64,000 nucleotides of DNA from Bifidobacterium saimiriisciurei (GTDB lineage: Bacteria > Actinomycetota > Actinomycetes > Actinomycetales > Bifidobacteriaceae), in contig NZ_WHZU01000001.1 of the NCBI RefSeq assembly GCF_010667655.1, forward strand, positions 186,001-250,000, in the 5' to 3' direction. Each line of letters starts with the position of its first letter. Position 1 is the stretch's first letter. The notes beneath the pieces were generated by a model. The model did no database searches, was not told the origin of the DNA, and saw nothing but the letters and a program-made list of their open reading frames with translations. Made by a program: the position numbers and the translations under genes. Positions 8,949-17,698 of the stretch are shown piece after piece.

Positions 8949-9746
8949 TCAGAGCACCGGGATGTGCATGCCGCCGTCGACGTTGATGATGTCGCCGGTG
9001 GAGTACGGGGTGTTGCCGGAGGCGAGGATGGACACGGCGCCGGCGACGTCGGCGGGCTTGCCCCAGCGGCCGATCGGGGCGCCGCCGTTGGCGAAGAAGG
9101 TGTTGTACTTGTCGTGCACGGTGGAGGTCATGCTCGTGGCGATGATGCCCGGGCGCACCTCGTAGACCACGATGCCTTCGGGGGCGAGGCGCACGGCCCA
9201 CAGCGAGGTGGCCATGTGCACGCCGGCCTTGGAGATGCAGTACTCGCCGCGGTTGAGGGAAACCGTCTCGGCGGAGGTGGACGCCATGTTGATGATGGTG
9301 GCGACCGGCTGCTCCGGCGGCTCGGGGAGCTTGTCGAGCGGTCCGCGCAGCTCGATGACGCGGTTGGCGAAGGCCTGGGTGAGGAAGTACGGTCCACGCA
9401 GGTTGATGCCCAGCACACGGTCGAAGCTTTCGGGCGTGGCCTCGAGCAGGTCCTTGCGCTCCTTGGGGGCGACGCCGGCGTTGTTCACGAGCACATCGAG
9501 GCGGCCCCAGGCGTTCACGGCGTCGTCGAGGTAGCGCTTGTGATCGTCGAAGTTGTCGACGGAACCCTGCACGTAACGCACGAGGGAGTCGTCGCCGGCC
9601 TCTTCACGCAGCTCGGCGAGCACGTCGGTCGGCTCGTCCCACACATCGAGGATGGACACGGCGAAGCCGTCGGCAATCAGTCGCTTCGCGATTCCGAAAC
9701 CGATTCCCTGCTTACCACCAGTAACAAGAGCAACTTTGTGCGTCAT
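8949..9746 (-). CDS. Short-chain dehydrogenase/reductase (3-ketoacyl-reductase-like, FabG type)
   Basis: 265 residues from the ATG at 9746, which has AAGAAG just upstream; an in-frame ATG at 9812 would run through the operator. Classical SDR motifs are present: TGGKQGIGFG cofactor loop, VNNAG, the catalytic Ser in INMAST, YCISK (Tyr and Lys), and a C-terminal VDGGMHIPVL. It is the first gene of the minus-strand set that continues with the flavoprotein, Gfo/Idh and isomerase genes, all presumably dedicated to one sugar. The promoter carries a perfect LacI-type palindrome at 9796-9813. Confidence 0.85.
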   Translation of the reverse strand: MTHKVALVTGGKQGIGFGIAKRLIADGFAVSILDVWDEPTDVLAELREEAGDDSLVRYVQGSVDNFDDHKRYLDDAVNAWGRLDVLVNNAGVAPKERKDLLEATPESFDRVLGINLRGPYFLTQAFANRVIELRGPLDKLPEPPEQPVATIINMASTSAETVSLNRGEYCISKAGVHMATSLWAVRLAPEGIVVYEVRPGIIATSMTSTVHDKYNTFFANGGAPIGRWGKPADVAGAVSILASGNTPYSTGDIINVDGGMHIPVL

Positions 9747-9795
9747 CGCAATCTTCTTAACGGTTTTCTTGCTGTCGTTTTGAACCATACACCAT

Positions 9796-9813
9796 TTTGA
9801 AACCGGTTTCAAA
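9796..9813. promoter_or_regulatory. LacI-type operator TTTGAAACCGGTTTCAAA
   Basis: A perfect 18-bp palindrome with central CCGG, 50 bp upstream of the SDR start. It fits binding of a LacI-family dimer, three of which are encoded in this island. Confidence 0.8.
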
Positions 9814-10005
9814 TCAAGTCAGAAATAATCCGCGAAACGCCGGAAAAATCGTCGCTTTCGAAAATTTATCTCCCAAACATACGACGTCTCCGAAATCAAT
9901 CGGCACAACGGTTTTCAAAGCCTCGACACGCCGACGGCGAAGCAAATCATGGCAACCCGCCGTCGCGACACTCCGGAAAGGCATGGTATCGTGTTTTTCC
10001 AGCGA

Positions 10006-10019
10006 TGTAACTAGTTACC
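10006..10019. promoter_or_regulatory. LacI-type operator TGTAACTAGTTACC
   Basis: Contains the perfect palindrome GTAACTAGTTAC, 165 bp upstream of the plus-strand MFS gene, in the divergent region shared with the SDR gene. It is of the same half-site type (TGTAAC/GTTTCA) as the operators at 28460, 35684 and 35816. Confidence 0.7.
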
Positions 10020-10183
10020 TAAATGATGTTCGCATCGTCGGTTCCGCATCAGCGAGAATGGCCCGGACGCCCGATGTCCGGCCTGTCGACGACGGAATGA
10101 CCGACGGCGAATGCCATACAGGCGACATCCTACATCCCCCACCCCGTTTCCCCTATGATTTGCAGCAGATGCAAAGGAGCATG

Positions 10184-11434
10184 ATGAACATCAACGTCAA
10201 GAACGCCGCCGTCACCGACGCGCAGCAGAACTCATTCCCATGGAGGCCGTCGATAGCCCAGTTCTTCGGCACCATCGGCTTCTACGCCCCGTTCTTCGGC
10301 ATCAGCGCCGTGCTGCTGCCGGCCAAGATCCAGATGATCGCCCCCGACCAGAAGGTCTCCATGGTGGCGAGCGCCACGAGCATCACGCTGCTCATCTCCG
10401 TGTTCGCCGGCTTCATCTGCGGCGCGCTGTGCGACATGACGCGCTCCCGCTTCGGCGCCCGCACGCCGTGGATAGTCGGCGGCGGCATCCTCGCCACCGT
10501 CTGCCTCGTCATCTTCGCCACGTCGTCGAACGCCACCGTCGCGCTGGGCGCATGGTACGTGTACGTGGTGTGGTACAACGCCGTCATGGCCGCCGCCATG
10601 GCGTGGATGCCCGACCTCATCGCCCCGAAGTACCGCGGCACGGCGAGCTCCATGTTCGGCGTGGCCACGCAGATCGGCCTCAACGGCGCCCAGTCGCTGG
10701 CCTCCCTCTACATCACCAACGTCTCCAAGGGCGTGTTCATCCTGCTAATCGTCGCCGACGTCGCGCTGATCCTCGCCGTCGTCATCTGCCAGGAGAAGTC
10801 GAACAAGCACGTTCCGCGCGAGCCGTTCTCCTTCGAATCCTTCAAGACGAACTTCCTGCCGCCGCGTCACGCCGGCCGCGACTACTGGTTCGCCGCGCTC
10901 GCCCGCCTCATGTACATGATGCCCGGCGGCATCGGCACCTACCGTCTGTACACGCTGACCGACTACATGCACACCCCGGCCGAGGCGGCCGCCAAGTGGA
11001 TGAGCCTCATGGCCGCGCTGAGCCTCGTGATGGCCATCGTCGCCGCCGTGATCTCCGGCCCGCTGGCCGATAAGCTCAAGACCATCAAGGTGCCGGTCGC
11101 CGTGGCCGTGTTCCTGGTGGGCGTGCCCTGCTGGCTGCCGTTCTTCATCCCGACGCCGCTCATGTACACCATCTACGTGGCGCTCTCCGGCCTCGGCGGC
11201 GGCATCTTCGTCGCCCTCGACCAGGCGCTGATGACCTCCGTGCTGCCGAACCAGAAGAACGCCGCCAAGGATCTGGCCTTCCTCAACGTGGCCGGCACCA
11301 TCGGCCAGATGCTCGCCCCGCTTCTGGCGGCGGCCGTGATCGGCATCTTCGGCTACATGGGACTGTTCCCGATGGGCTTCATCGTGCTGTCCATCGCCGC
11401 CGTCTCCGTGTTCGGCATCAAGGGCGTCAAGTGA
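10184..11434 (+). CDS. MFS sugar transporter, GPH-like
   Basis: 416 residues, about 12 transmembrane helices. GALCDMTRSRFGARTPWIVGGG resembles the loop-2 motif of glycoside-pentoside-hexuronide carriers (D-R-R-P-W). The ATG at 10184 is chosen because GGAG at 10176-10179 leaves a workable spacing; the ATG at 10181 is too close. It is transcribed divergently from the SDR-flavoprotein-Gfo/Idh-isomerase set, so it probably brings in the monosaccharide or disaccharide they oxidise. A strong terminator follows directly. Confidence 0.8.
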   Translation: MNINVKNAAVTDAQQNSFPWRPSIAQFFGTIGFYAPFFGISAVLLPAKIQMIAPDQKVSMVASATSITLLISVFAGFICGALCDMTRSRFGARTPWIVGGGILATVCLVIFATSSNATVALGAWYVYVVWYNAVMAAAMAWMPDLIAPKYRGTASSMFGVATQIGLNGAQSLASLYITNVSKGVFILLIVADVALILAVVICQEKSNKHVPREPFSFESFKTNFLPPRHAGRDYWFAALARLMYMMPGGIGTYRLYTLTDYMHTPAEAAAKWMSLMAALSLVMAIVAAVISGPLADKLKTIKVPVAVAVFLVGVPCWLPFFIPTPLMYTIYVALSGLGGGIFVALDQALMTSVLPNQKNAAKDLAFLNVAGTIGQMLAPLLAAAVIGIFGYMGLFPMGFIVLSIAAVSVFGIKGVK

Positions 11435-11462
11435 TCTGACTCTTACCACCCCTCCTTTTCGA

Positions 11463-11501
11463 GCGTTCCGCATGGTCTGCCAGCCATGCGGAACGTTTTT
11501 T
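11463..11501 (+). terminator. Rho-independent terminator of the MFS gene
   Basis: GCGTTCCGCATGG and CCATGCGGAACG form a 12-bp stem, followed by TTTTTT. It begins about 30 bp after the MFS stop codon. Confidence 0.9.
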
Positions 11502-11573
11502 CATGCGCATCCGTCTGTTCGCCTTTCATATGCATGAGACTTCCGGACACGATTCATCGATTGCCGCCGCATC

Positions 11574-11890
11574 TCATAATTCATGATTCGTTCCTATGAT
11601 TCGCGCCGTGCACGAATCGGCATATGCACCGGCAATCGCCATATCGTGCCTCGGCCTTACGCAACATGACGCCTGCAATCGGCTTCCACACGGGTATTCC
11701 ATCGGCACGATTCGCCGGTTACCGCGGCATCTCACGATTCGTGCCATACACGAATCGCAGAATATATCGATATCAGACGATTCGCCCCCTGATTTTCGCG
11801 TATCGAATCGTCTATTGCATCCATATCTCACGGTTCGTGAATACACGAATACGCGGATATCTCGGCATCTTGCGATTCGTCGGGAAAAAA
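11574..11890. repeat. Irregular array of GATTCGTG/CACGAATC inverted repeats
   Basis: At least five hairpin-like pairs, for example GATTCGTG-CCATA-CACGAATC and GACGATTCG...CGAATCGTC, in a non-coding region between two terminators. Spacing varies (about 27-53 bp). Open frames across it lack ribosome binding sites and family resemblance. Confidence 0.65.
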
Positions 11891-11955
11891 CGACGTCGAT
11901 GGCAACGTCATAGTCAACGAGGCTCCTCCCGAAAAGCACTAAAGTCCCCAAACGC

Positions 11956-11990
11956 AAAAGGCTTCGCACCATATTGGGTGCGAAGCCTTT
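11956..11990 (-). terminator. Terminator hairpin at end of the glycosidase operon
   Basis: AAAGGCTTCGCACC and GGTGCGAAGCCTTT form a 14-bp stem with a short T-run on the minus strand (CTTTTGCGTTTGG). It lies about 85 bp beyond the GH43 stop. Confidence 0.85.
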
Positions 11991-12075
11991 GAGGTATCGG
12001 ATGCGCGACCTTTGCGCATCAATCAGTCAGGATTGTCGGCCGGGCCGCGATGCAGCCTGCGACACGGACCGGCCG

Positions 12076-13743
12076 TCAGTGCCGTTCGGCGTAGTCGAGG
12101 TATTTGAAGTCGGCGTGGGAGCCGTGGGCGTCCATGTCCTGGGCACAGATGCCGAGCATGGCGCCGGTGAACGCACAGCCCTTGATCGTGCGTTCCACAT
12201 AGTCGTCGCTGATGTGGTCGGCGGGCTGGTCGCCGCCGAGCGGCTTCAGTTCGCCGTCGCCCAGCGCGTAGGAGAATTTCGCGACGGCGCCGCGCACCTC
12301 CACGTGCAGCTTCACCGGGTCGGTGCCGGAGATCTCCACCTGCTCGCAGCCGTACTCAAGATCCTCGTGGTCGCAGCGCAGGATCTGCAGCACGCGGGTG
12401 TCGGTGCCCTCGGTGTCGAAGGTGACGCACGTGTAGATCCAGTTCTGGGTGTCGTAGTAGAGAATCAGTCCGGCAAGCTGCTGGAAGTTCTTCGGCTGGA
12501 AGTCGATGACGGTTTCGGCGTCGAAGTCGAAGTGCTCCCAACGGCGGGCGAACAGGCTCTGCCGGTGCTGCGAGCGCAGGGACTGGCCGCCATAGAGGCG
12601 CAGCCAACCGGGACGGGCGGTGAGGCTGTAGTCCTCGCCGGCAACGAGCGCGGTGCGCAGGGTCTTGAGGCTCGGCGGGATGGCCGGGTCGGTGACGGAG
12701 GTGAGCGGGGTGGAGAGGGCGTCGGACGCGGCTTCATCTGCGGGCACGGCCAGAGCCGAGAAGTCGATGCGCTCAGAGTGGTCCGTCTTCTGCACCACGC
12801 CCTGCGAGATCTTCGGGGCGGGCACGTCGAGGTCGGGGCTGATGGTGTTGTTCTCCAGGCGCGGCCAGCCGTCCTCGGTCCAGTAGATCTTCTGGATGCC
12901 GGTCTCGCGGCCGAGCGTGCAGTTGCCGCGTTCGGTGAGCGGACGGCCGCAGATCTGGGTCACGTACCATTCGTCGCCGATCTGAAGGAAGCAGCAGTGA
13001 CCCGACTTCTGCAGCGGGTTGGTCGGCTCGTCGCGCGCGGTGAGCAGCGGTGTGTACGGCGAATCCTCGAACGGGCCTTCGAGCGTGCGGGCGCGGGCCA
13101 CGGTGGCGGCGTGCATGTAGCCGGTGCCGCCGGCCGCGCACAGCAGGTAATACCAGCCGTTGCGCTTCAGGATCTGCGGCCCCTCGCACACGCCGAGCTT
13201 GGTGCCCTTGTAGAAGTGCCTGCGTTCTCCGATGAGCTTCATGGTCTCCGGGTCGAACTCCTGGATCACGGTGCCGGCGAACAGTTCGTGGCTCGGACGG
13301 TAGTCGTAGAGCATGTTGAGGAACCACTTGCGGCCGTCGTCGTCATGGAAGATGGCCGGGTCGAAGCCGGACGCGGTCAGGAAGTGCGGCTCGCTCCACG
13401 GTCCGGTGATGCTCGGCGCGGTGATCACGTAGTTGAGCGTGTCCTTGAACGGCGCATAGGTCTTCACGTCCGTGTAGACGAGCCAGAACTTGCCGTCGGC
13501 GTAGCTCAGGTGCGGCGCCCACAGGGAGCCGGAGTCGTAGTTGCCGAGCAGGTTCACCTGGGATTCGCGGTTCACAGGCGCGGCGACCCACTCCCAGTTG
13601 ACGAGGTCCTTGGAATGGTAGATGTCGATGCCCGGCCACCATTCGAAGGTGGATGTGGCGATGTAGTAGTCGTCGCCCACGCGCAGGGCGCTGGAGTCCG
13701 GGTGGAAGCCCGGCAGGATCGGATTGTGGATCATCGTGGTCAT
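12076..13743 (-). CDS. GH43-family beta-xylosidase/alpha-L-arabinofuranosidase
   Basis: 555 residues from the ATG at 13743, which has AAAGGAG six bases upstream. No signal peptide, so it acts on imported oligosaccharides in the cytoplasm. The N-terminal five-bladed propeller shows the GH43 catalytic set: Asp16 in LPGFHPDSS, a second Asp in SGFDPAIFHDDDG near 130, and the general acid Glu in VCEGPQILKRNG near 190. A C-terminal beta-sandwich (about 350-555) is typical of the xylosidase subgroup. It is the last gene of an operon with GH36, GH28 and an isomerase, suggesting release of pentose from a branched plant polysaccharide. Confidence 0.88.
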   Translation of the reverse strand: MTTMIHNPILPGFHPDSSALRVGDDYYIATSTFEWWPGIDIYHSKDLVNWEWVAAPVNRESQVNLLGNYDSGSLWAPHLSYADGKFWLVYTDVKTYAPFKDTLNYVITAPSITGPWSEPHFLTASGFDPAIFHDDDGRKWFLNMLYDYRPSHELFAGTVIQEFDPETMKLIGERRHFYKGTKLGVCEGPQILKRNGWYYLLCAAGGTGYMHAATVARARTLEGPFEDSPYTPLLTARDEPTNPLQKSGHCCFLQIGDEWYVTQICGRPLTERGNCTLGRETGIQKIYWTEDGWPRLENNTISPDLDVPAPKISQGVVQKTDHSERIDFSALAVPADEAASDALSTPLTSVTDPAIPPSLKTLRTALVAGEDYSLTARPGWLRLYGGQSLRSQHRQSLFARRWEHFDFDAETVIDFQPKNFQQLAGLILYYDTQNWIYTCVTFDTEGTDTRVLQILRCDHEDLEYGCEQVEISGTDPVKLHVEVRGAVAKFSYALGDGELKPLGGDQPADHISDDYVERTIKGCAFTGAMLGICAQDMDAHGSHADFKYLDYAERH

Positions 13744-13765
13744 GGGAAACTCCTTTGTCATGAAA

Positions 13766-15925
13766 TCACAGTAATACGGCCACGCCGTCGAAGTCGGTCA
13801 GGCCGCTGACGGTCAGCGTGCCGTCGGCAAGCGTCACGTTGATGCCGCTGCGGTGGAACGCGCGGGCGATGACGCTGGAGAAACCGGCATCCGCATCACC
13901 ATCGTTCGCCTCGTCCAGCGAGATTGTCACGTTCTCCGGCGCATCGTGGAACGTATGCAGCACCACGAGCGTGCGGCCCTGCGCGTCGGTGCCGTGCTCG
14001 CCGCGGCGCACGATCGCCTGCCATCCGCGTGGATGACGGTAGCTGCCGAGTTCGGACCCATGCCATTCGCTCGCACCGTGATCGATGGTCGGCGCGGCGG
14101 CACGGTAGAAGTCGACGCCGCTGTGGATCACGTCGTTCTTCTCGCCGGAGAACGCGTTCGCGTCGCCGGAGAAGCAGAGACGGCCGAGCAGGCCGGAACA
14201 GATCTGATAGTGCAATTTGCTCGCCGGCTCCTCGTCACGCACCACGGCCCAGATCTGCGACTGACGCGGCAGAATCATGCGGTGCATGTTCGCGGCGATC
14301 ACGGGGATCTCGTCGCATTCGTGCGCGTCGGAGAAGCTGGCCATGGCGCCGATCTCCATGAACGACTGCACGAGCCGGTGGCCGCCGGACGCGCAGATCT
14401 CGATCATCAGGTCCGGCAGTTCCTCGCGGATGCGGCGGAAGAAGTCCTGCGACGCCTGGACCTGCGAGTACAGGCCGTCGCCCAGCGACGCGTCCGGGTC
14501 GCCGGGGGTCTCGCAGCCGATGCCGATGGTGTCGTTGTAGTCGACTTTCATATAGTCGAATCCGTTGTCTCGCAACATGTCGATGACCTTGTGCGCAAGG
14601 TAGTCGCGGACCTCAGGATTGCGCATGTCCCACCAGCGGCGGTTGCCGGAGGTGATCGGCAGTCCGTCTCGCGTGAGCAGCCATTCGGCCTTGTTGAAGC
14701 AGTCGGGCTCCTGGCGTCCGGCGACCTCGAATTCGAACCAGATGCCGGCCTTCATGCCGGCCGCGTGGATCGCGTCGACGACGGGCTTCAGACCGTGCGG
14801 GAACGCGGTCTTGCTGACCTTCCACTTGCCGAATCGGCTGGCCGCCTCGAACGCGGCGTCGTCGAACCATCCGGCGTCGATGACGAAGTATTCCACGCCG
14901 AGCGCCTTGACCGCGTCGAGCTGTTCGAGCACGCTCTTCTCGGTGGGCACGCCCCAGGTGGAGCAGAATTCGTTGAAGATGATGGGCAGGTGGTTCTCGG
15001 ATTCGGGAACGTCGAGATACCGTCGCACGTTGCCGGCCACGGCCTGCGCGGCCTGGTTCACGTCGCCGGCGACCACGGCGACGACGGCCTTGGGCGCGTC
15101 GAAGCGCTCGCCCGGCTTCACGGCGTGCGTCCACTGGCCGAATTCGCGGTCGGCGATGCCGCCGGACAGGCTCAGCCCGTCGTCTCGGCGGTAGGCCTCG
15201 ATCTGCCAGCTGGAGGCGTGCGTGGTGGCCGCGGCCCAGGTGACGCCGGCGCGCTCATCGGTCAGTCCCACGAACGGTACCCATTCACGTACGGGGAAGC
15301 TGCCGACCGAGCCGAAACGCACGGAGTTGGCGGAGAATCGCTGCCAGCTGGGTTCGAGCTCCAGATCCTCGACCGGCTGGGAGAGCAGTCGTCCCTCGGC
15401 GCTCCATGTGCTGCGCATGCGGTGCAACGCCAGGTTCTCCGGGTCCAGTCCGGTGGCGAACGGCGAGAGCGAGCCGAGCGTGAAGCTGGAAAGCATCTCG
15501 AACGTGATCGATTCCACGGAGTCGTTGACGACGGACGTGCGGATCTCCACGGCCGGACTCTTCGTCGTCATCGTCAACCTGTGTTCGTAGTGCCAGCCGC
15601 GCGGGTCGTCGATGCGCGTGGTCACGGTGGTCACGCCGTTGTCGTCGGCGAGTGCGCGCGGCTTGCCGAACTCCATGCGCGCCACGGTCTGCGAGTTACG
15701 CATGGTGCGCCCCTGCGAGAAGCCGAACGGGTAGTCGTCTCCGATGATCTTGGCCTGCACGAGCGGTTCGGCGGCGCAGTCGTCGCGCAGGGCCGCGTCG
15801 ACACCGCCATCGTTGCCGAGCACGTCGGACGGCACGAGCAGCAGTTCGACGATACCGGTTTCGGCGTCGCGGCGGTATACGGCCGTGGTCCCGCCCACGG
15901 TGGACTGCAGAAGAATCGTTCGCAT
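13766..15925 (-). CDS. GH36-family alpha-galactosidase-like enzyme
   Basis: 719 residues from the ATG at 15925 (GAGGA six bases upstream). No signal peptide. The TIM-barrel core has EYFVIDAGWF, GFDYMKVDYN with the nucleophile Asp, and SFSDAHECDEI with the presumed acid/base, then EICASGGHR. The usual KWDMNR-type nucleophile motif is replaced by MKVDYND, so it belongs to a less characterised GH36 branch and may act on alpha-galactosides or alpha-N-acetylgalactosaminides. Encoded 22 bp upstream of the GH43 gene in the same operon. Confidence 0.85.
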   Translation of the reverse strand: MRTILLQSTVGGTTAVYRRDAETGIVELLLVPSDVLGNDGGVDAALRDDCAAEPLVQAKIIGDDYPFGFSQGRTMRNSQTVARMEFGKPRALADDNGVTTVTTRIDDPRGWHYEHRLTMTTKSPAVEIRTSVVNDSVESITFEMLSSFTLGSLSPFATGLDPENLALHRMRSTWSAEGRLLSQPVEDLELEPSWQRFSANSVRFGSVGSFPVREWVPFVGLTDERAGVTWAAATTHASSWQIEAYRRDDGLSLSGGIADREFGQWTHAVKPGERFDAPKAVVAVVAGDVNQAAQAVAGNVRRYLDVPESENHLPIIFNEFCSTWGVPTEKSVLEQLDAVKALGVEYFVIDAGWFDDAAFEAASRFGKWKVSKTAFPHGLKPVVDAIHAAGMKAGIWFEFEVAGRQEPDCFNKAEWLLTRDGLPITSGNRRWWDMRNPEVRDYLAHKVIDMLRDNGFDYMKVDYNDTIGIGCETPGDPDASLGDGLYSQVQASQDFFRRIREELPDLMIEICASGGHRLVQSFMEIGAMASFSDAHECDEIPVIAANMHRMILPRQSQIWAVVRDEEPASKLHYQICSGLLGRLCFSGDANAFSGEKNDVIHSGVDFYRAAAPTIDHGASEWHGSELGSYRHPRGWQAIVRRGEHGTDAQGRTLVVLHTFHDAPENVTISLDEANDGDADAGFSSVIARAFHRSGINVTLADGTLTVSGLTDFDGVAVLL

Positions 15926-15967
15926 ATGTGTTCCTCGTGTTCCTTGTTTCAGTCGAATCATTGCCGT

Positions 15968-16020
15968 CGGCTCCCCTCGGTCAGACATTCGTCTGACGGC
16001 TACCCTCAGAGAGGGGAACC
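15968..16020. repeat. GGCTCCCCTC-type repeat
   Basis: GGCTCCCCTC, an internal hairpin GTCAGACATTCGTCTGAC and a closing GAGAGGGGAACC, in the spacer between the GH28 and GH36 genes. It is the same family as at 1007, 6570 and 17489. Confidence 0.65.
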
Positions 16021-16051
16021 GACCGTGCAGCGGATTGAGAGGAGTGCGACC

Positions 16052-17437
16052 TCACGAATATCGCTTCCACGACCTTCCATTGACGCGGATGTTGTCAGCG
16101 GCCATGTCGTCGCAGCCGTCGGTGAGAATCGCGGGGCGTTCGTCGTCGTGCAGCGTGCGCAGCCGGACGTTCCGCAGCTGCAGGTCGGCCACGTTGCGCA
16201 GGTCCATGAACGACGTGCGCGACCAGTCGGGCCAGTAGTTTTCGCTGGACCTGCCTTCCGGCGCGACCAGTCGGTCGAGCACCTTCGGGTATTCGCCGGC
16301 GGGGATGTCGGACTGCTTCACGCCGCCGATGAACGTGTACCGGATGTCGCTGAGCGTCACGCCGCTAATCGGATGGCCGTCGGCCGCGTCGAAACGGATG
16401 CCGTTGAATCGCGGCGAGCCCATCACGTCGTCGGTGAAACGCATGTGCGTGTTCGCCATCTCCTCGTCGTCGACCGCCGTCAGATGCGAGATGTCGATGT
16501 TCTCGAGCCTGCCGATGGCCGGAACATGGTCGAGTTCGATGGACGTGCCGTAGTCGTCGGGCTCGAAGCGGTTGTTGAGGATCACGAAGATCGGACGGGT
16601 GACGTTGCGCATGACGATGTTGCTGACGCTGATGTCGCTGATCGTGCCGCCCTCGGTGCTTTCGATCTTGATGCCCTCGCGCCACACACGGTCGAGCGTG
16701 CAGTTACTGATCGTGACGTTGCGGATGTCGCCGATCGACTTCAGGCCGATGCGGATGCCGGCGCAGATGCCGGAGAACTCGCAGTTGGTCACGTGGACGT
16801 CGTGCACGGGCAGCGCCTTGCTGCTGGCCTGCAGGCAGAAGTTGTCGTCGGTGCCGCGCACGTAGCAGTCGGAGACGAACACGTGGGCGCAGCCGTCGAA
16901 GTCGAGGCCGTCGCCGTTGTAGCGCTTGTCGTTCCTGATGTCCACGCCGCGCACCCAGATGTATTCGCTGTCGAGGAACGCGGTGGTCCACGCGGCCGCG
17001 TTGTACAGGCGCAGGTTCTCGATGTGCACGTTGGAGCAGCGCAGCACGCGGATCATCATCGGCCGGTAGATGGAGCCCTCGTTGGGGAACGCCTCGGCCT
17101 GTCCCTCGATCATGCCATGGCCGATCAGACCGAAGTCGTGCGCGTCCTCGGCGTAGATGAAGCAGCGGTCGATGTTCGTCTCGTTGCGGTAGCGGTTGTG
17201 GTGCACGTCCGGCGAGTAGTCGGCGATGTTCGGGCTGGCGACGAGCCTTGCCGACGCGGCGACGTTGAGATACACGTTCGACTTCATGAACAGCGTGCCG
17301 GAGAGGAACGCGCCGTCGGTCAGACGGACCGTGCCGCCGCCGTTCGCGGCGCATGCGTCGATGGCCCGCTGGATGGCCGCGGCGTCGTTGGTCGTGCCGT
17401 CCGCCTTGGCGCCGTAAGTACGGGGATCAATCGTCAT
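16052..17437 (-). CDS. GH28-family polygalacturonase-like enzyme
   Basis: 461 residues from the ATG at 17437, preceded by AAAGGA. Right-handed beta-helix protein starting TYGAKADGTTNDAAAIQRAID, the classic opening of GH28 proteins. The catalytic segments are RYNGDGLDFDGC, GTDDNFCLQAS (paired Asp), AGIRIGLKS and REGIKIES. No signal peptide, so it probably hydrolyses galacturonide oligomers or related alpha-glycosides inside the cell, exo-wise. It sits between the GH36 gene and a TIM-barrel isomerase in one operon. Activity on homogalacturonan versus rhamnogalacturonan cannot be distinguished by eye. Confidence 0.87.
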   Translation of the reverse strand: MTIDPRTYGAKADGTTNDAAAIQRAIDACAANGGGTVRLTDGAFLSGTLFMKSNVYLNVAASARLVASPNIADYSPDVHHNRYRNETNIDRCFIYAEDAHDFGLIGHGMIEGQAEAFPNEGSIYRPMMIRVLRCSNVHIENLRLYNAAAWTTAFLDSEYIWVRGVDIRNDKRYNGDGLDFDGCAHVFVSDCYVRGTDDNFCLQASSKALPVHDVHVTNCEFSGICAGIRIGLKSIGDIRNVTISNCTLDRVWREGIKIESTEGGTISDISVSNIVMRNVTRPIFVILNNRFEPDDYGTSIELDHVPAIGRLENIDISHLTAVDDEEMANTHMRFTDDVMGSPRFNGIRFDAADGHPISGVTLSDIRYTFIGGVKQSDIPAGEYPKVLDRLVAPEGRSSENYWPDWSRTSFMDLRNVADLQLRNVRLRTLHDDERPAILTDGCDDMAADNIRVNGRSWKRYS

Positions 17438-17488
17438 TGAAAGGTTCCTTTTGTGTTGTGTGGGATGGGTATGCACCTTTATGGAATC

Positions 17489-17668
17489 GCCTCCCCTCAG
17501 TCAGCCTGCGACTGACAGCTCCCCTCGACGAGGGGAGCCAGTGGAAGCCGGTCATGCTCTGGCTACCTCATGATTGAGGGGAGCCGATGGAAGCCGGACA
17601 GCCTCTCTTATTGGCTCCCCTCATGATTGAGGAGAGCTGTCGGCGCAGCCGACTGAGGGGAGTCGACG
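17489..17668. repeat. Cluster of GGCTCCCCTC-type repeats
   Basis: At least three units: CTCCCCTCAGTCAGCC...GACTGACAGCTCCCCTC, CGAGGGGAGCC with a CATGATTGAGGGGAGCC unit, and GGCTCCCCTCATGATTGAGG ending in GTCGGCGCAGCCGAC and TGAGGGGAG. It fills the gap between the isomerase and GH28 genes and is the densest site of this repeat in the window. Confidence 0.75.
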
Positions 17669-17698
17669 ACACCTACTCGACCGTCACCCTGCGAACGC

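Noticed and set aside
6544..9165. 870-codon plus-strand open frame opposite the flavoprotein gene
   Set aside because: Shadow frame spanning two real minus-strand genes and their spacer; no start context or motifs.
11574..11992. Small open frames of 105-132 codons on both strands
   Set aside because: They run through the GATTCGTG palindrome array, lack ribosome binding sites and have repeat-derived composition.
13853..17440. Very long plus-strand open frame (over 1100 codons) opposite the GH36 and GH28 genes
   Set aside because: Antisense shadow of two well-recognised enzymes in GC-rich DNA; its composition is biased and it has no family resemblance.
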